Source: an uncultured Lachnospiraceae bacterium
GTDB lineage: Bacteria; Bacillota; Clostridia; Lachnospirales; Lachnospiraceae
DNA: 64,000 nt
NCBI GenBank assembly: GCA_910579865.1
Contig: CAJTXA010000013.1
Coordinates: 51,819 to 115,818, forward strand
Direction of reading: 5' to 3'
Part shown: positions 24,694 to 34,903 of the stretch, piece after piece
How positions within the stretch are numbered: position 1 is the stretch's first letter
Layout: the number at the start of each line of letters is the position of its first letter
Program-made: the position numbers and the translations under genes
Notes under the pieces: model-generated
The model's input: the letters and a program-made list of their open reading frames with translations, nothing else
Database searches by the model: none
What the model was told of the DNA's origin: nothing

Positions 24694-27507
24694 TCAATAC
24701 GCATCTATTGCTCTTTGAATTTTCTTTCGAAATACAATTATACCGCCTAAAAGCAATCCTCCACAAACTGCAACTGCAATTAATTTCCAGGTAGATCTTG
24801 GTTCATATCGAAACTCTACCTGATGTGTTCCACTTTCAGGCAGATAAACTGCTCGCATCAGAAAGTTTGCCTTTAACAATTCTGCCTTTTCTCCATCAAT
24901 ATAGACACTCCACTCATCATCATAATATTCATTAAACAATAAAAACCTTCCCTCTGAAAGTGACACTTCCAGCTTGGTACAATCATCGGTTTCTGAAAGA
25001 AGGGTCACTTGATCCAGATCCGTCAATTTCTGAAAATCAATTCGTCCATATGGTGCATTTAACGGATTTGTCGATTCTATTTTCTTTAATCGTTCCCACA
25101 ACTGTGCCTCTGTTATACTTTCACTATAATAATCAGTAGAAATAAATACTGTATTTGGCAAAAATTCTTCTGCCATCCATGCGATTGTGGTCTTTTCAGA
25201 ATCTCCAATAAATGCTGTATCACAAAGCGTAAACCGTTCTGTCCATTCATCTACCTGTTTAATAAATAAACCATCTGCTCCATCATAAACAGGGGTCCAA
25301 TTCTCGCTGGTAAATCCTACCATTAAAATCAAATCTGCATCTACTCTCTGTCCATTTACAATTAGTTCTCCTTCATAGGCATCACTGCCAGAACGCCATA
25401 CTGTCACAGGAAGACTTTCATCATGTGCCGAATTATAAATATATAATTCATATGTTTTCCCTTTTGAATCCTTTATTGTTTCAAATTCTAATAAAAGATA
25501 AGCATTATCTTTTAGTGTAGAAAGCGGATAACCTTTTTCACAGATTAGTTTCCTGCTTTCTTTTTCCAAAAGCCGTACCCGAAGCTCCTCCTCACTCTTA
25601 TAAGTATTTCCAAAAGTAGCTGCTTGAATCTGAATACTGGTGAATTCATCCTGATTTACTGTAAAAGTTTGCCTTACATACTTTCCGCTGTGTAAATCTC
25701 CTACTGAAGTTTGGCCGTCTCGATTTTCTACATAGGAAACTAAATTATATTTTTGTGTATCTGCAATATACTTTACTCCCAAATACTTTAATAAATTATA
25801 ATTTTGAATTTTCCAAACGGCTGTACGAGTTGGCGTGGTATAATACCATTCATCCATTAAAGTAAAATATAATGTTAAATCTGGATTGGTATTAATCAAA
25901 TTATGAGACCGGGAATCCTTTAGTCCATAAAATACATTCATATTGGGAAATAAAGTCCAAGTATCAACTGCCGTAATTCGTTCCCCATTTTTTGTATGTT
26001 CCTGCAAATAAGCAATGGAATCGGTAGGATCTGGAATATCTTTTGCTCCTTTTTCAATAAATGGCAAATAACTACTAGCAAATCCTCCTAAATCTAGTAC
26101 TGTAACGATACAAAGTATAACTAAAATTTCCTTTCTTCCCCACTTTGCGTATAAAATTAGGCATAAAGCACTTGCTAAAATATAACAAAGCGTAATTATC
26201 TTTGTATCGGTCAATGTTTCTGACAATGCCCGCAGCTCTAATTCTGAAAAATAGATCCATCCTCCTAATACTATCAAAACAGCAGGTAACATCAAATACC
26301 AACGTTTTTTATAATATTCCCGATTTTCTATCAGATCATCCAGATGAAATCCAGATAAAATCGCTATTGTAAAATTTAAAAGAACCATTACTCGAAACTT
26401 ATTTGAAGTGTTAATTGCAGGCAGTCGGGTATAGATAAAATCCAATGTATGTGTATAAATAAAAAGGAGCAATACAACTGCTGCACCTGCCCAATACCAG
26501 ATATTTTTCCGTTTGTGCAATCGGATAAAGGTACAAAGTAAAAGAATCAACCCTAACATCCCAATATAAAAGGTACATTCATTAAAATGACGTGCCAATT
26601 CCTGTGTCCAATCAGGATAATAAGAAAGCGATAAATAAAACGTTTCTAATGTATCAAATCCTTGATTTTTTCTAGAATCTGTATATCCATTTGAACCTAC
26701 AGAAAGCAAAAGCTGTGCTGTATATGGAAAACTTATCAATCCTGCCATAACTACCGAACTTCCAAACTCAAAAAAAACAATTAATATTTTTCGAATATTC
26801 ATTCGATAACGATAAATCGTAAGAATTACAATCCAAACACCAAGCAAATACAAAAAATAAGCAGCAAACGTTGGCATCCCTGCAATTAACATCAGATAAA
26901 GCACAATCGTCAGCCAAATAGTATCGGTTATCTTACGCTCTCGCACCAATCTCCATACCAATAAAAATGCAAATGGAGCAAACATCGCTACATCACTATG
27001 TGGCCAACTATGCCAGCATACTAACGACGAACAAAATGTATATAAGATTCCACTTATTACAGAAGGCAGCTTTCTGCATCCAAACTCTCGTACTAATCGA
27101 TACATAGCAAAAAAAGCCACAATAAACTGAAATACAGACTTTACAAAAGTAGCGATACTTAATGGCAGCAAATAGAGCAGATAAAGAGGATACATTATAA
27201 TTGAAATATCTTCCTTTGCTCCTAATCCAATCATATTGTTCCAAAACTGATAAGGTTCTCCACTTCTCATAGTAGAAAAAATGGTCTGAATTAAATTGTC
27301 CATTGTATCTGAAAGAATTGGTCCTTTTGTTGCTACCTCCAAACTTTTCCACGGCATCATACGATAAACCAGATTGGAGTAAGACAAACGATATATCCCA
27401 AATATCATATCCCGATAGACATAAAGAACTGCCCCAAGAATTCCCAGAAGAATTGGCCAGTTCGCCTGTAAAAACTTAGTTATCTTCTTTTTTCGCATCA
27501 TTGTCAT
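24694..27507 (-). CDS. YfhO-family GT-C membrane glycosyltransferase
   Basis: 937 residues. About 12 membrane helices in the first 470 residues, with the acidic external loop after helix 1 usual for GT-C enzymes, then a large external domain (about 480-900) and a last membrane helix near 910-930 followed by a basic tail. The family match is to Bacillus YfhO, which takes sugar from undecaprenyl phosphate on the outer face and adds it to teichoic acid. It overlaps the upstream GT2 gene (27476-28438) by 32 bases; in B. subtilis the matching pair is csbB-yfhO. The polymer decorated here is unknown but may be the product of this operon. Confidence 0.82.
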   Translation of the reverse strand: MTMMRKKKITKFLQANWPILLGILGAVLYVYRDMIFGIYRLSYSNLVYRMMPWKSLEVATKGPILSDTMDNLIQTIFSTMRSGEPYQFWNNMIGLGAKEDISIIMYPLYLLYLLPLSIATFVKSVFQFIVAFFAMYRLVREFGCRKLPSVISGILYTFCSSLVCWHSWPHSDVAMFAPFAFLLVWRLVRERKITDTIWLTIVLYLMLIAGMPTFAAYFLYLLGVWIVILTIYRYRMNIRKILIVFFEFGSSVVMAGLISFPYTAQLLLSVGSNGYTDSRKNQGFDTLETFYLSLSYYPDWTQELARHFNECTFYIGMLGLILLLCTFIRLHKRKNIWYWAGAAVVLLLFIYTHTLDFIYTRLPAINTSNKFRVMVLLNFTIAILSGFHLDDLIENREYYKKRWYLMLPAVLIVLGGWIYFSELELRALSETLTDTKIITLCYILASALCLILYAKWGRKEILVILCIVTVLDLGGFASSYLPFIEKGAKDIPDPTDSIAYLQEHTKNGERITAVDTWTLFPNMNVFYGLKDSRSHNLINTNPDLTLYFTLMDEWYYTTPTRTAVWKIQNYNLLKYLGVKYIADTQKYNLVSYVENRDGQTSVGDLHSGKYVRQTFTVNQDEFTSIQIQAATFGNTYKSEEELRVRLLEKESRKLICEKGYPLSTLKDNAYLLLEFETIKDSKGKTYELYIYNSAHDESLPVTVWRSGSDAYEGELIVNGQRVDADLILMVGFTSENWTPVYDGADGLFIKQVDEWTERFTLCDTAFIGDSEKTTIAWMAEEFLPNTVFISTDYYSESITEAQLWERLKKIESTNPLNAPYGRIDFQKLTDLDQVTLLSETDDCTKLEVSLSEGRFLLFNEYYDDEWSVYIDGEKAELLKANFLMRAVYLPESGTHQVEFRYEPRSTWKLIAVAVCGGLLLGGIIVFRKKIQRAIDAY

Positions 27508-28438
27508 AATCCATCTTTCTTACCCGATACTGAATATCTTCTAAAATCTTTCTATTTGCTGCAATAATATCTGCCTGAAGCCCTACAATAAAGGTTTGAA
27601 ATCCAAGCATCATTAACGTACTTGCTAAAATAAGGGACTGTACATGGCCATTTCCTTCTCCCATAGCAATAAATACTAAAAAGCGTACTCCTAGTACAAA
27701 TCCAAATGCAAATACCGTTCCTCCAACTAAAGAAAAAAACTGCATTGGCTTATACATCACAAAAGCTCGTACAATAGTGACAATCGATTTTTTCACATAC
27801 CCAAACATACTTTTAAATAAACGGGACTTTCTTAATTCTGGATTGGTACGAATAGGAACCGAAGTCATCGCAATTTTTTCTCGTCCTGCTTGTACAATGG
27901 TTTCTAATGTATAAGTATATTCATTTACTACATTTAAACGCATGGCTGCTTCCCTGCTATAAGCCCGAAATCCGCTTGGTGCATCTGGAATATCTGTTTT
28001 AGAAGCAATTCGTACTACATAGCTTCCAAAATGCTGTAACTTTTTCTTTAATGGAGAAAAATGTGCCGTCTGATCAATTGGTCTTTCTCCAATCACAATA
28101 TCGGTTTTTCCTTCTAAAATTGGCCGAACCAATTTTTCTATATCGTCTGCTACATACTGATTATCTGCATCTGTATTTACAATAATATCTGCTCCATTCC
28201 GTAAACAAGCATCTAACCCAGCCATAAACCCATAGGCAAGCCCTTTATTTCTTTTAAAATTTACTACATAATTGACGCCCCATTTTTTGGCTACTTCTAC
28301 TGTTTTATCCTTACTTCCATCATTAATAATCAAATATTCAATTTTTTCAATCCCATCTATATGCCTGGGTAAATCATTCAGTGCAATATGAAGGGTTTCT
28401 TCTTCATTATAACACGGTATCTGAATAATCAACTTCAT
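27476..28438 (-). CDS. GT2 polyprenyl-phosphate sugar synthase (DPM1/CsbB-like) with two C-terminal TM helices
   Basis: 320 residues from ATG 28438; a TTG at 28456 is the only earlier start. Motifs: IQIPCYNEEETLHIAL, INDGSKDKT, VNTDADNQY (metal site), then FRAYSREAAMRL and TNPELRKSRL, followed by two membrane helices at about 228-250 and 265-290. Such enzymes make undecaprenyl-phosphate monosaccharides for use outside the cell by a GT-C enzyme. The overlap with the YfhO-like gene supports that they form a pair. No GtrA-type flippase gene lies next to them. Confidence 0.87.
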   Translation of the reverse strand: MKLIIQIPCYNEEETLHIALNDLPRHIDGIEKIEYLIINDGSKDKTVEVAKKWGVNYVVNFKRNKGLAYGFMAGLDACLRNGADIIVNTDADNQYVADDIEKLVRPILEGKTDIVIGERPIDQTAHFSPLKKKLQHFGSYVVRIASKTDIPDAPSGFRAYSREAAMRLNVVNEYTYTLETIVQAGREKIAMTSVPIRTNPELRKSRLFKSMFGYVKKSIVTIVRAFVMYKPMQFFSLVGGTVFAFGFVLGVRFLVFIAMGEGNGHVQSLILASTLMMLGFQTFIVGLQADIIAANRKILEDIQYRVRKMDYDNDAKKEDN

Positions 28439-28565
28439 TTGTTTTCTGCCACTCAAAATATGGACTCATGGTTACTTCTTTTTGGATATTTTGTCTAGTG
28501 GCTTCTCCTTTCTCTTTCATTTCTTCTCCAATCTTCTTACTTTTCCTGTTTTGTTTCTTTCTGTA

Positions 28566-29570
28566 TCATTCAACAAAATCTCTTGATTTATCGTTTGTGA
28601 TATTGGATGTTTTTATAAAATATTCTTCTTTAATCTTAAGAATCTTCTTAGCAAGTGCCTGCGGATTACCCATCTCTACAAAATAAATTCCATCCATATC
28701 CTCTGAATAAAGTTCTCTTGTTGCAGAATTGTCCCCTAATATCATAGGTTTTTCCATAGCTCGATAAATATATGCTTTCCCTGGAATTGTTCGTTTTGCC
28801 TTATTAATATCCTTATTAAAATGCCCAGCCAAACACAAATCAGCTTGTGCTATTGCCTCTGCCAACTGTTCTTGTGAAAGCCACGGAATATAAGTAATCG
28901 TATCACTTTCTACCTTTCCATCCCCTTCTTTTATTGGGCCAATCAAAGTAAAATGAATTGCAGTATTTTTCTGTAAAATCTGTGCTGATTTTAACACAAT
29001 ATCCACGCCTTGTAAAGGCAGAATACTTCCAAAATAAAGTACTTCAAAAAAATCGCCTGCTTTTTTCCTCTCTCTTGGATAATAAATCGTAGTATCTGCT
29101 TCTAAGTACAACGTATGCATCCGTTCGAAAGGAGCACCAAATTCTGTTACAAAATATTTCCCATGTTCCTTTGTATCACAAATAATTTCCTCTGCAAGAA
29201 AAAGTGTTCGTCGATCCAAATATTTTAAAATTTTTCCAATCAAACTATTCTTTTTAAACTTTTTCCGATCAAATACCAATGTATCATACATAGAAATAAA
29301 AAAATCAATCTTAATCTGTTTTCCCCGAAACTTCCACCACCAAAAAGGAAGTACTAACTGAGGAGCAAATCCGATAAAAATTGTATCATATTCTTTTATT
29401 CTTTGAAAGAAAAGCCCAATATAAACGACCAAAAGGCGTTTTATATACTGATTCGAAGAAGAACCAATCACCTTTACTTCTTGGTTTTGAGCTTTTAACA
29501 AATTGATTTCCTGTATATTTCGTAGGTAATCTAGGTTTTTCGTTGTAATAAAAAGTGTTTTCTTCTTCAA
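28566..29570 (-). CDS. GT4-type (GT-B fold) glycosyltransferase
   Basis: 334 residues, TTG start at 29570 with AAAGGAG seven bases upstream. The N-terminal half has TLFITTKNLDYLRNIQEI and a hydrophobic stretch; the C-terminal half has the GT-B features VLYFGSILPLQGVDIVLKSA, HFTLIGPI, QADLCLAGHFN and PGKAYIYRAMEKPMILGD. It ends with TGA. It adds one sugar to the lipid-linked intermediate in the cytosol; donor not readable. About 127 bases separate it from the next gene downstream, the widest gap within this half of the operon. Confidence 0.82.
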   Translation of the reverse strand: MKKKTLFITTKNLDYLRNIQEINLLKAQNQEVKVIGSSSNQYIKRLLVVYIGLFFQRIKEYDTIFIGFAPQLVLPFWWWKFRGKQIKIDFFISMYDTLVFDRKKFKKNSLIGKILKYLDRRTLFLAEEIICDTKEHGKYFVTEFGAPFERMHTLYLEADTTIYYPRERKKAGDFFEVLYFGSILPLQGVDIVLKSAQILQKNTAIHFTLIGPIKEGDGKVESDTITYIPWLSQEQLAEAIAQADLCLAGHFNKDINKAKRTIPGKAYIYRAMEKPMILGDNSATRELYSEDMDGIYFVEMGNPQALAKKILKIKEEYFIKTSNITNDKSRDFVE

Positions 29571-29584
29571 TCTATTGCTCCTTT

Positions 29585-30520
29585 CTATTCTCTTTTTCTT
29601 TTCCTCTGAAGACGATAGTATCCTTCAAATCCAACAAAAGCGACTCCTTCTCCTAGTATTGTCCAAATTCGAGTTGTCAAAGTAATCAATAATAATAATT
29701 CATAAGAATAGCTCTCTCCAAGCAGTAACTGAAGTACTCCCTCTCGAACACCCATTCCATTTGGAGATGGGCTTAAAAACCCAGCTACCCAAGAGATTGG
29801 ATAAGAAAGCATTAAATACAAGCCCTGTATTCCATTAATCTTTTCAAAAGCTCTAACCAATATAATCAATCCAAACCCAGTGAACAGCCAAACTCCAACA
29901 TACTGTGCCAATATCTGATAGACATATTGGTTCTTCATTTGCATATTAGACAAATCTTCATGAAATACGTTTCCCAATATTCGTATTCCTATCCGAACCA
30001 TCCATGGAAGCAGCATAATTATCAAAATTACGATAAATAGAAAAACCCAAGTAAGTATTGGTGTAAAAAGTTCTTGCATTAACACAGGTAAAAAAAAGAG
30101 TAAAAATAATCCACTTGATAAAATTTGAAATACATACTCTAAAATCATGCTTGCTGTTGTTGCCGATTTTTCTACTCCCTTTTCTGTACACATATAAGCT
30201 TTTCCGACTATATTCCAGATTCCTCCAGGAATATAACGTGCTAAAGCTGATACCATATGAATATGCAGGTATTCTCTTCTTCCAATTCGATTATCCATCC
30301 TCCAAAGCAAATATGCCCAATTATATCCAGTTGCTAGAAAAGCAATCGCATACAATCCGATTGCTATCCCCAATACACCAATTTTTACATTTTCCAAATA
30401 AGGCCGAATATCTTGCCAATTCTGTATAAATTCTTTTCCCATAAATCCTAAGATTATAACTGCAAGCAATATTCCACCAATTTTTACAATTCTTTTTTTT
30501 AAACTCGTTTTCTCTTTCAT
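29585..30520 (-). CDS. Integral membrane protein of the LPG-synthase TM (UPF0104/AglD) family
   Basis: 311 residues from ATG 30520, which overlaps the previous stop as ATGA; a longer reading from 30589 runs into that gene and is rejected. About eight membrane helices. Family motifs include YNWAYLLWRM, ARYIPGGIWNIVGKAYM and SPNGMGVREGVLQLLLG. Members include the flippase part of MprF and archaeal AglD; in polysaccharide clusters they are thought to move or handle lipid-linked sugars. It could supply the flippase step missing from the GT2/GT-C pairs here, but that is inference. Confidence 0.82.
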   Translation of the reverse strand: MKEKTSLKKRIVKIGGILLAVIILGFMGKEFIQNWQDIRPYLENVKIGVLGIAIGLYAIAFLATGYNWAYLLWRMDNRIGRREYLHIHMVSALARYIPGGIWNIVGKAYMCTEKGVEKSATTASMILEYVFQILSSGLFLLFFLPVLMQELFTPILTWVFLFIVILIIMLLPWMVRIGIRILGNVFHEDLSNMQMKNQYVYQILAQYVGVWLFTGFGLIILVRAFEKINGIQGLYLMLSYPISWVAGFLSPSPNGMGVREGVLQLLLGESYSYELLLLITLTTRIWTILGEGVAFVGFEGYYRLQRKRKRE

Positions 30521-31737
30521 GTTACTACCTGTCTTTTCTTTCCACTCCATTGTTTTACAACAGAAATCAGTGTCTCTGCAATTAGGCATAAATAAATTAT
30601 AATCACTGCCATATTTTGCAGCATAAAATTATCAAATTGTGCACGAAACCATTGTGTCTCTGGTAATGTTATTTGAAATTGTAACGGACTTACTGCTAAA
30701 ATAAATAAAGCAAGATAAACCCAGTCAAACTTATCATGTTCTTCTTCATTTAGAAAAAAAATCAGTGGAATAAACAAATATAGTCCACAATAATATCCAC
30801 TATGTGTAGGAGAAAGTAACAGTGCACAGGTTAAAAGCAAAATTTGTTTCCAAAATCTCTTTTGCTTCCATGCTAATACTAAAATACATACCATTAATAA
30901 TTTTGCTAAGAAAAATCCAATTGCCATTATATTGGTTGTATCAAAAATATGATTTGTTACAATGCTAAAACTTCCACCATAGTATTTCTTACTATTTAAT
31001 TGTACATTATAAATCAACTGAGGAATTGCTGCAAATCCTTCCTCAAAAAATAAAAATGGTAAAAATACAGCAATTATTCCATATAAAACCGCCCATATTA
31101 CATCTTTCCACCGCCTTTCATATAACAGTACAACGCCAAAAATGACAGGATATACTTTTAGTGCAGCAGAAATCGCCAATCCAATTAACGCCAAATGACG
31201 ATAGATTGGATTTTCGTCTTTATAAAACAGTAAAAAGAGCCATAAAAAAGCAACTGCCAAAATCACAGTATTTGCTCTATCTATATTATAAAGAATAAAA
31301 CCAGAACAAGCACATGCTAATGTAGTCAAAAGTTTTTCTATTCTTTTTCCTTTTTTTCCTTCATACATAAAATAAAAAAACATCCCAAAGGAAATCATTA
31401 GAAATAAAAAACATCCAATCATTGCTGCCTGTTCTGGTCGAATATCCTTTGGCAATTCATGGATAAAATCTCCTAACCTAGAAAATGGATACAAAATCAA
31501 ATAAGCAAGTGGCAAATAATTACGATTTACCAGTCCACCATAGCCATCCTGATATGGATTCCGATTCGCTGTATAATTTAGTGTATTAAAAAAATCCATA
31601 AAGTAATCATCCTGATCGATAAAAAGAAGACTCCGTTGACTTCCTTGTGGATTTTGCAAAAATAATGATAATGTCAAAAATCCTAATGCAAACATAACAA
31701 CACAAAATACAAATGTAAATACTTGTGAACGCTTCAT
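30517..31737 (-). CDS. GT87-family (DUF2029) polyprenol-dependent mannosyl/glycosyltransferase, GT-C
   Basis: 406 residues with about 10 membrane helices. The first external loop holds an acidic DQDDYF and NPYQDGYGG, and NIDRANTVILAVAFLWLFLLF followed by GLAISAALKVYPVIFG matches the GT87 hallmark (NRaN...K.YP). GT87 enzymes, known from actinobacterial lipomannan synthesis, take sugar from a polyprenyl phosphate on the outer face. The gene ends with TGA overlapping the next start. A GT2 polyprenyl-phosphate synthase lies two genes upstream, so donor supply is encoded in the operon. Confidence 0.8.
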   Translation of the reverse strand: MKRSQVFTFVFCVVMFALGFLTLSLFLQNPQGSQRSLLFIDQDDYFMDFFNTLNYTANRNPYQDGYGGLVNRNYLPLAYLILYPFSRLGDFIHELPKDIRPEQAAMIGCFLFLMISFGMFFYFMYEGKKGKRIEKLLTTLACACSGFILYNIDRANTVILAVAFLWLFLLFYKDENPIYRHLALIGLAISAALKVYPVIFGVVLLYERRWKDVIWAVLYGIIAVFLPFLFFEEGFAAIPQLIYNVQLNSKKYYGGSFSIVTNHIFDTTNIMAIGFFLAKLLMVCILVLAWKQKRFWKQILLLTCALLLSPTHSGYYCGLYLFIPLIFFLNEEEHDKFDWVYLALFILAVSPLQFQITLPETQWFRAQFDNFMLQNMAVIIIYLCLIAETLISVVKQWSGKKRQVVT

Positions 31738-31738
31738 T

Positions 31739-32944
31739 CTACCTTACCTTTCTATATACCGGAACGGTTAATAAAATAAACCGAAGAATATTAGCACCTA
31801 ACGTTCCTACCGCAAGACCTACTAATCCTCCTACAAACGCACCAACTACAGCAAATACAATATACAATACCGCATATGCTGTTTCTACAAATATTTGAAG
31901 TTTCATATCACAAAGACGAATGGCCATCATATTGACAATACTGCAGCTATAATAAACAATTTGTGCTAAGTTTCCTGTATCCATTACAGATAGACAATTT
32001 CCATAAGAACTTGGATAAAGGATAGCAATAATCACACGAGACATTAGTAATCCGACCAAAAAAAAGAAAAGAATCGCTCCTAAAGATCCGGCTACTACTT
32101 TATTTACCATTTTTTTGTTCAGAGCAATTGTTCCTTTCGAAATATTACTTAACAATACAGCTGTAATTGGAGGAATCACTAATGCCACACATTTTCCATA
32201 AGTAGTCGCAATATAATAAGTGGAAACCTGCTCACTTCCCAATAAAGCCTGTACTAAAAAACGATCCATATAAATCAGTGCATAACTGATTAAATAAGAT
32301 CCGGTTAAGGTTGCTGCATTTTTTGCTGTCTGTGAAAAATACTTACTGACTCCCTTGCTTTTATCTACTTGAAATAATTTTCCTGTTATTACAGCATAGA
32401 CAACCGCCACCGTTTCTCCTAATAAAAAAATTACATACCACTGATTTGTTGTTCGAAATATCCAATATCCTAGCAAATATCCGATTGACATTAATATAGA
32501 GGAAAGTAAAATCTTCTTATAATTAATCGCAATCCGAAACACACACTCTGAATAAAGCCGAAGCATCAAAGCAATTGCAGTAAACCCAAATAAAATTCCT
32601 TCCAAGAATCCCATTTGTTCAATTTCCATTCCAAAACATATTAAAATTAAAGCACTTAAAACTGCTTCTATTGTTATAATCAATCGATAATCTCTTGCTT
32701 GCACCCTATCTGTCTTCTGATTTAATACACGAATATGATTTAAAGCTTCTCCACAACTATAGGCTAAAATACAGATATATCCATAATAAACTACATATTC
32801 TCCAAATGCTGCATCCCCCAATGCCCGATTCATCCATGGTTCAATCAATCCCTTTAAAACCAGAAAAAAAATACACTTTGCTCCAATTGACAAAACCCCA
32901 TCTTGAAGCATCTTATTCTCCAGCATTTTTTTTATCTTCTTCAA
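31739..32944 (-). CDS. Wzx-like polysaccharide flippase (MOP/PST superfamily)
   Basis: 401 residues with about 12 membrane helices, arranged as in oligosaccharide flippases; LTGSYLISYALIYMDRFLVQALLGSEQVSTYY is the most typical region. The proposed start is TTG 32944, seven bases after GGAGAG, giving a 32-base overlap with the upstream gene; ATG codons 7 and 12 are alternatives. It would flip the lipid-linked repeat unit across the membrane. No clear Wzy polymerase is seen among the neighbours, so chain growth must rely on another membrane enzyme or on outside genes. Confidence 0.82.
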   Translation of the reverse strand: MKKIKKMLENKMLQDGVLSIGAKCIFFLVLKGLIEPWMNRALGDAAFGEYVVYYGYICILAYSCGEALNHIRVLNQKTDRVQARDYRLIITIEAVLSALILICFGMEIEQMGFLEGILFGFTAIALMLRLYSECVFRIAINYKKILLSSILMSIGYLLGYWIFRTTNQWYVIFLLGETVAVVYAVITGKLFQVDKSKGVSKYFSQTAKNAATLTGSYLISYALIYMDRFLVQALLGSEQVSTYYIATTYGKCVALVIPPITAVLLSNISKGTIALNKKMVNKVVAGSLGAILFFFLVGLLMSRVIIAILYPSSYGNCLSVMDTGNLAQIVYYSCSIVNMMAIRLCDMKLQIFVETAYAVLYIVFAVVGAFVGGLVGLAVGTLGANILRFILLTVPVYRKVR

Positions 32945-33872
32945 AGTTAATTCTCTCCTCTTCTACTACAAGCGGCCTTTTCATTACTCTAGAATTAATG
33001 GTAAGCACATATTCCCCTAACATACCAATAAAAAATAATTGAACAGATCCAAGTAAAAACATCCCTATTAAGATCGGTGCTGTTCCAGCAATAAAACGAT
33101 CCCAATAAATTAACTTTAACACCAAATAAATCGCTGCAATACTCATACTAAAAGCTGCACACAAAAACCCCACTAAAGTTGCTAAACGAAGTCCTACTTT
33201 TGTATAAGAAGTGATACTTAACATTGCTGCATCATAGAGCCGATAAAAATTATTGCTTGTTTTTCCTGCCCTTCTCTTTGGTTGTGTATATTCCAAATCC
33301 TTTCTGCGAAAACCCAACTCAGCTACAATTCCACGCAAAAATGGGGTGGGATCATCTAACTGTTTTAAAACCTCAATAAATTTTTTATCATACAATCCAA
33401 ATCCAGTAAAATGTTCAATTTGTTCAACTTGAGAAAGCTTTTTAATCATTTTATAATAACAGCTTCTAAAAAAATACATCATTTTACTTTCCCGACTACT
33501 CGTTTTAATCCCACAGACTATCTTATATCCTTGTTCCCATTCTTTTATAAATTTAGGAATCATTTCAATTGGATCTTGAAAATCTGCTGCCACTAAAATA
33601 CCACAATCTCCTGTAATCTGTAAAAGTCCATAATAGGGAGAATTAAACTGCCCAAAATTTTTCGCATTTAAAATCGCTTTTATCCTCGGATTTTCTGCAC
33701 ACATCTCTTTTAATAACCCTCTTGTCTTGTCTTGAGAATCATTGTCAATAAAAATAATCTCATAGTCATAATTAGGTAATTCCTCTTGAAATGTACGAAT
33801 TATGGATTCACTTAATGGAAGTACATTTTCTTCCTCATTAAAACAAGGTACTACAATACTGATTTTCTTCAT
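32913..33872 (-). CDS. GT2 polyprenyl-phosphate glycosyltransferase (GtrB/ArnC-like)
   Basis: 319 residues. SIVVPCFNEEENVLPL, IDNDSQDKT, NFGQFNSPYYG, AADFQDP (metal site) and the FTGFGLYDKKFIEVL and RRAGKTSNNFYRLYD motifs are those of GtrB/ArnC-type enzymes. Two membrane helices lie at about 230-255 and 265-290. The short acidic and basic tail overlaps the flippase start. It makes undecaprenyl-phosphate-linked sugar; the GT87-family enzyme two genes downstream is the likely user. Confidence 0.88.
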   Translation of the reverse strand: MKKISIVVPCFNEEENVLPLSESIIRTFQEELPNYDYEIIFIDNDSQDKTRGLLKEMCAENPRIKAILNAKNFGQFNSPYYGLLQITGDCGILVAADFQDPIEMIPKFIKEWEQGYKIVCGIKTSSRESKMMYFFRSCYYKMIKKLSQVEQIEHFTGFGLYDKKFIEVLKQLDDPTPFLRGIVAELGFRRKDLEYTQPKRRAGKTSNNFYRLYDAAMLSITSYTKVGLRLATLVGFLCAAFSMSIAAIYLVLKLIYWDRFIAGTAPILIGMFLLGSVQLFFIGMLGEYVLTINSRVMKRPLVVEEERINFEEDKKNAGE

Positions 33873-33952
33873 AAATCAAACCTGTTCCTTTCCATTTGCA
33901 TATCCTCTCTTTTCCTTTGTCTTTCTTCTATCTATTGTGCAGATCTTTTTCA

Positions 33953-34903
33953 TTATAAATTCTTTTTATTATCTTGATACCACTTGATCGTTTCTTCTAT
34001 TCCCTCTTCAAATGTATATTCTGGTGTAAATCCAGTATCTTTTGTAAGCGTAGAAATATCTGCACATAAATACATAACCTGATTTTTCACATAAGGAATT
34101 GCCCCAAGAGAAATCTGTCCCTTTCTATGCATCTTGTCCCAAATCGCAAAAATATATTCTTTTAATGGTCTTGTTGTTCCACTCCCAATTGGATAAATAA
34201 CTCCATCTTTTCCACAATCTGCAATTAGATATAATGCCCGTACTGCATCCTTTACATAAAGATAGTCCCAAAGCTGTTCTGCTTTTGAAAACTCTGCCAC
34301 TTCTTGATTATCCAATCTATAAATTGCTGACATTACCATCGTTTTTATCGAATCATAAGCTCCATAAATACTTAATATTCTAACCCATTCATGTCGAATC
34401 CCCAAAGACTGACATAGAATACGACTCATCTGACCTGCTGCCAATTTCGCAATTCCATATCCATTTTCAGGAAAAGCAGGTGTATTAGCAGTTAGTTTCT
34501 CTGTTGTTCTTCCATACTCTGCCTGTGAGCCAGCCCCGACAAACACACTGCATCCCAACCGATGCGCCAAACGTACCGCATCTAGTGTATAACGAATATT
34601 TCTATTTTGCAAGTCCATATCATTACGAGAATCTCCAAATGTCCCATCCCATCCTAAATGAAAAAAAACATCTGGTTTTTGTTTTAATACCCCACTTGCT
34701 AACAGAGCTTCCTCACAAGAAAGCTCTGTTAAATCTAATTCCACTTTATACAATCTCGTATGAAGAGGAAGCCTTTCCAACTTTTTTGAACCTTTTCGAA
34801 CAAGAGCAGTAACAAAAATCCCCTGATTGAGTAGATATTCTATAAGAGCTACTCCAATCATTCCTGTAGCCCCTGTAATGATTGCATGTTTTATCGTTCT
34901 CAT
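33953..34903 (-). CDS. NAD(P)-dependent epimerase/reductase (extended SDR), nucleotide-sugar modification
   Basis: 316 residues. Nucleotide-binding GATGMIG at 10-16, FHLGWDGTFGDS, catalytic Ser in VGAGSQAEYG, and YGIAK for the Tyr/Lys pair; a C-terminal SDR substrate region follows. GGAGG precedes the ATG by eight bases, and the start follows the stop of the ThDP enzyme directly. The GWDGTFGD type of SDR includes CDP-abequose synthase and the yersiniose reductase YerF. With the ThDP enzyme it may form a keto-sugar branching and reduction pair. Reaction unproven. Confidence 0.75.
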   Translation of the reverse strand: MRTIKHAIITGATGMIGVALIEYLLNQGIFVTALVRKGSKKLERLPLHTRLYKVELDLTELSCEEALLASGVLKQKPDVFFHLGWDGTFGDSRNDMDLQNRNIRYTLDAVRLAHRLGCSVFVGAGSQAEYGRTTEKLTANTPAFPENGYGIAKLAAGQMSRILCQSLGIRHEWVRILSIYGAYDSIKTMVMSAIYRLDNQEVAEFSKAEQLWDYLYVKDAVRALYLIADCGKDGVIYPIGSGTTRPLKEYIFAIWDKMHRKGQISLGAIPYVKNQVMYLCADISTLTKDTGFTPEYTFEEGIEETIKWYQDNKKNL

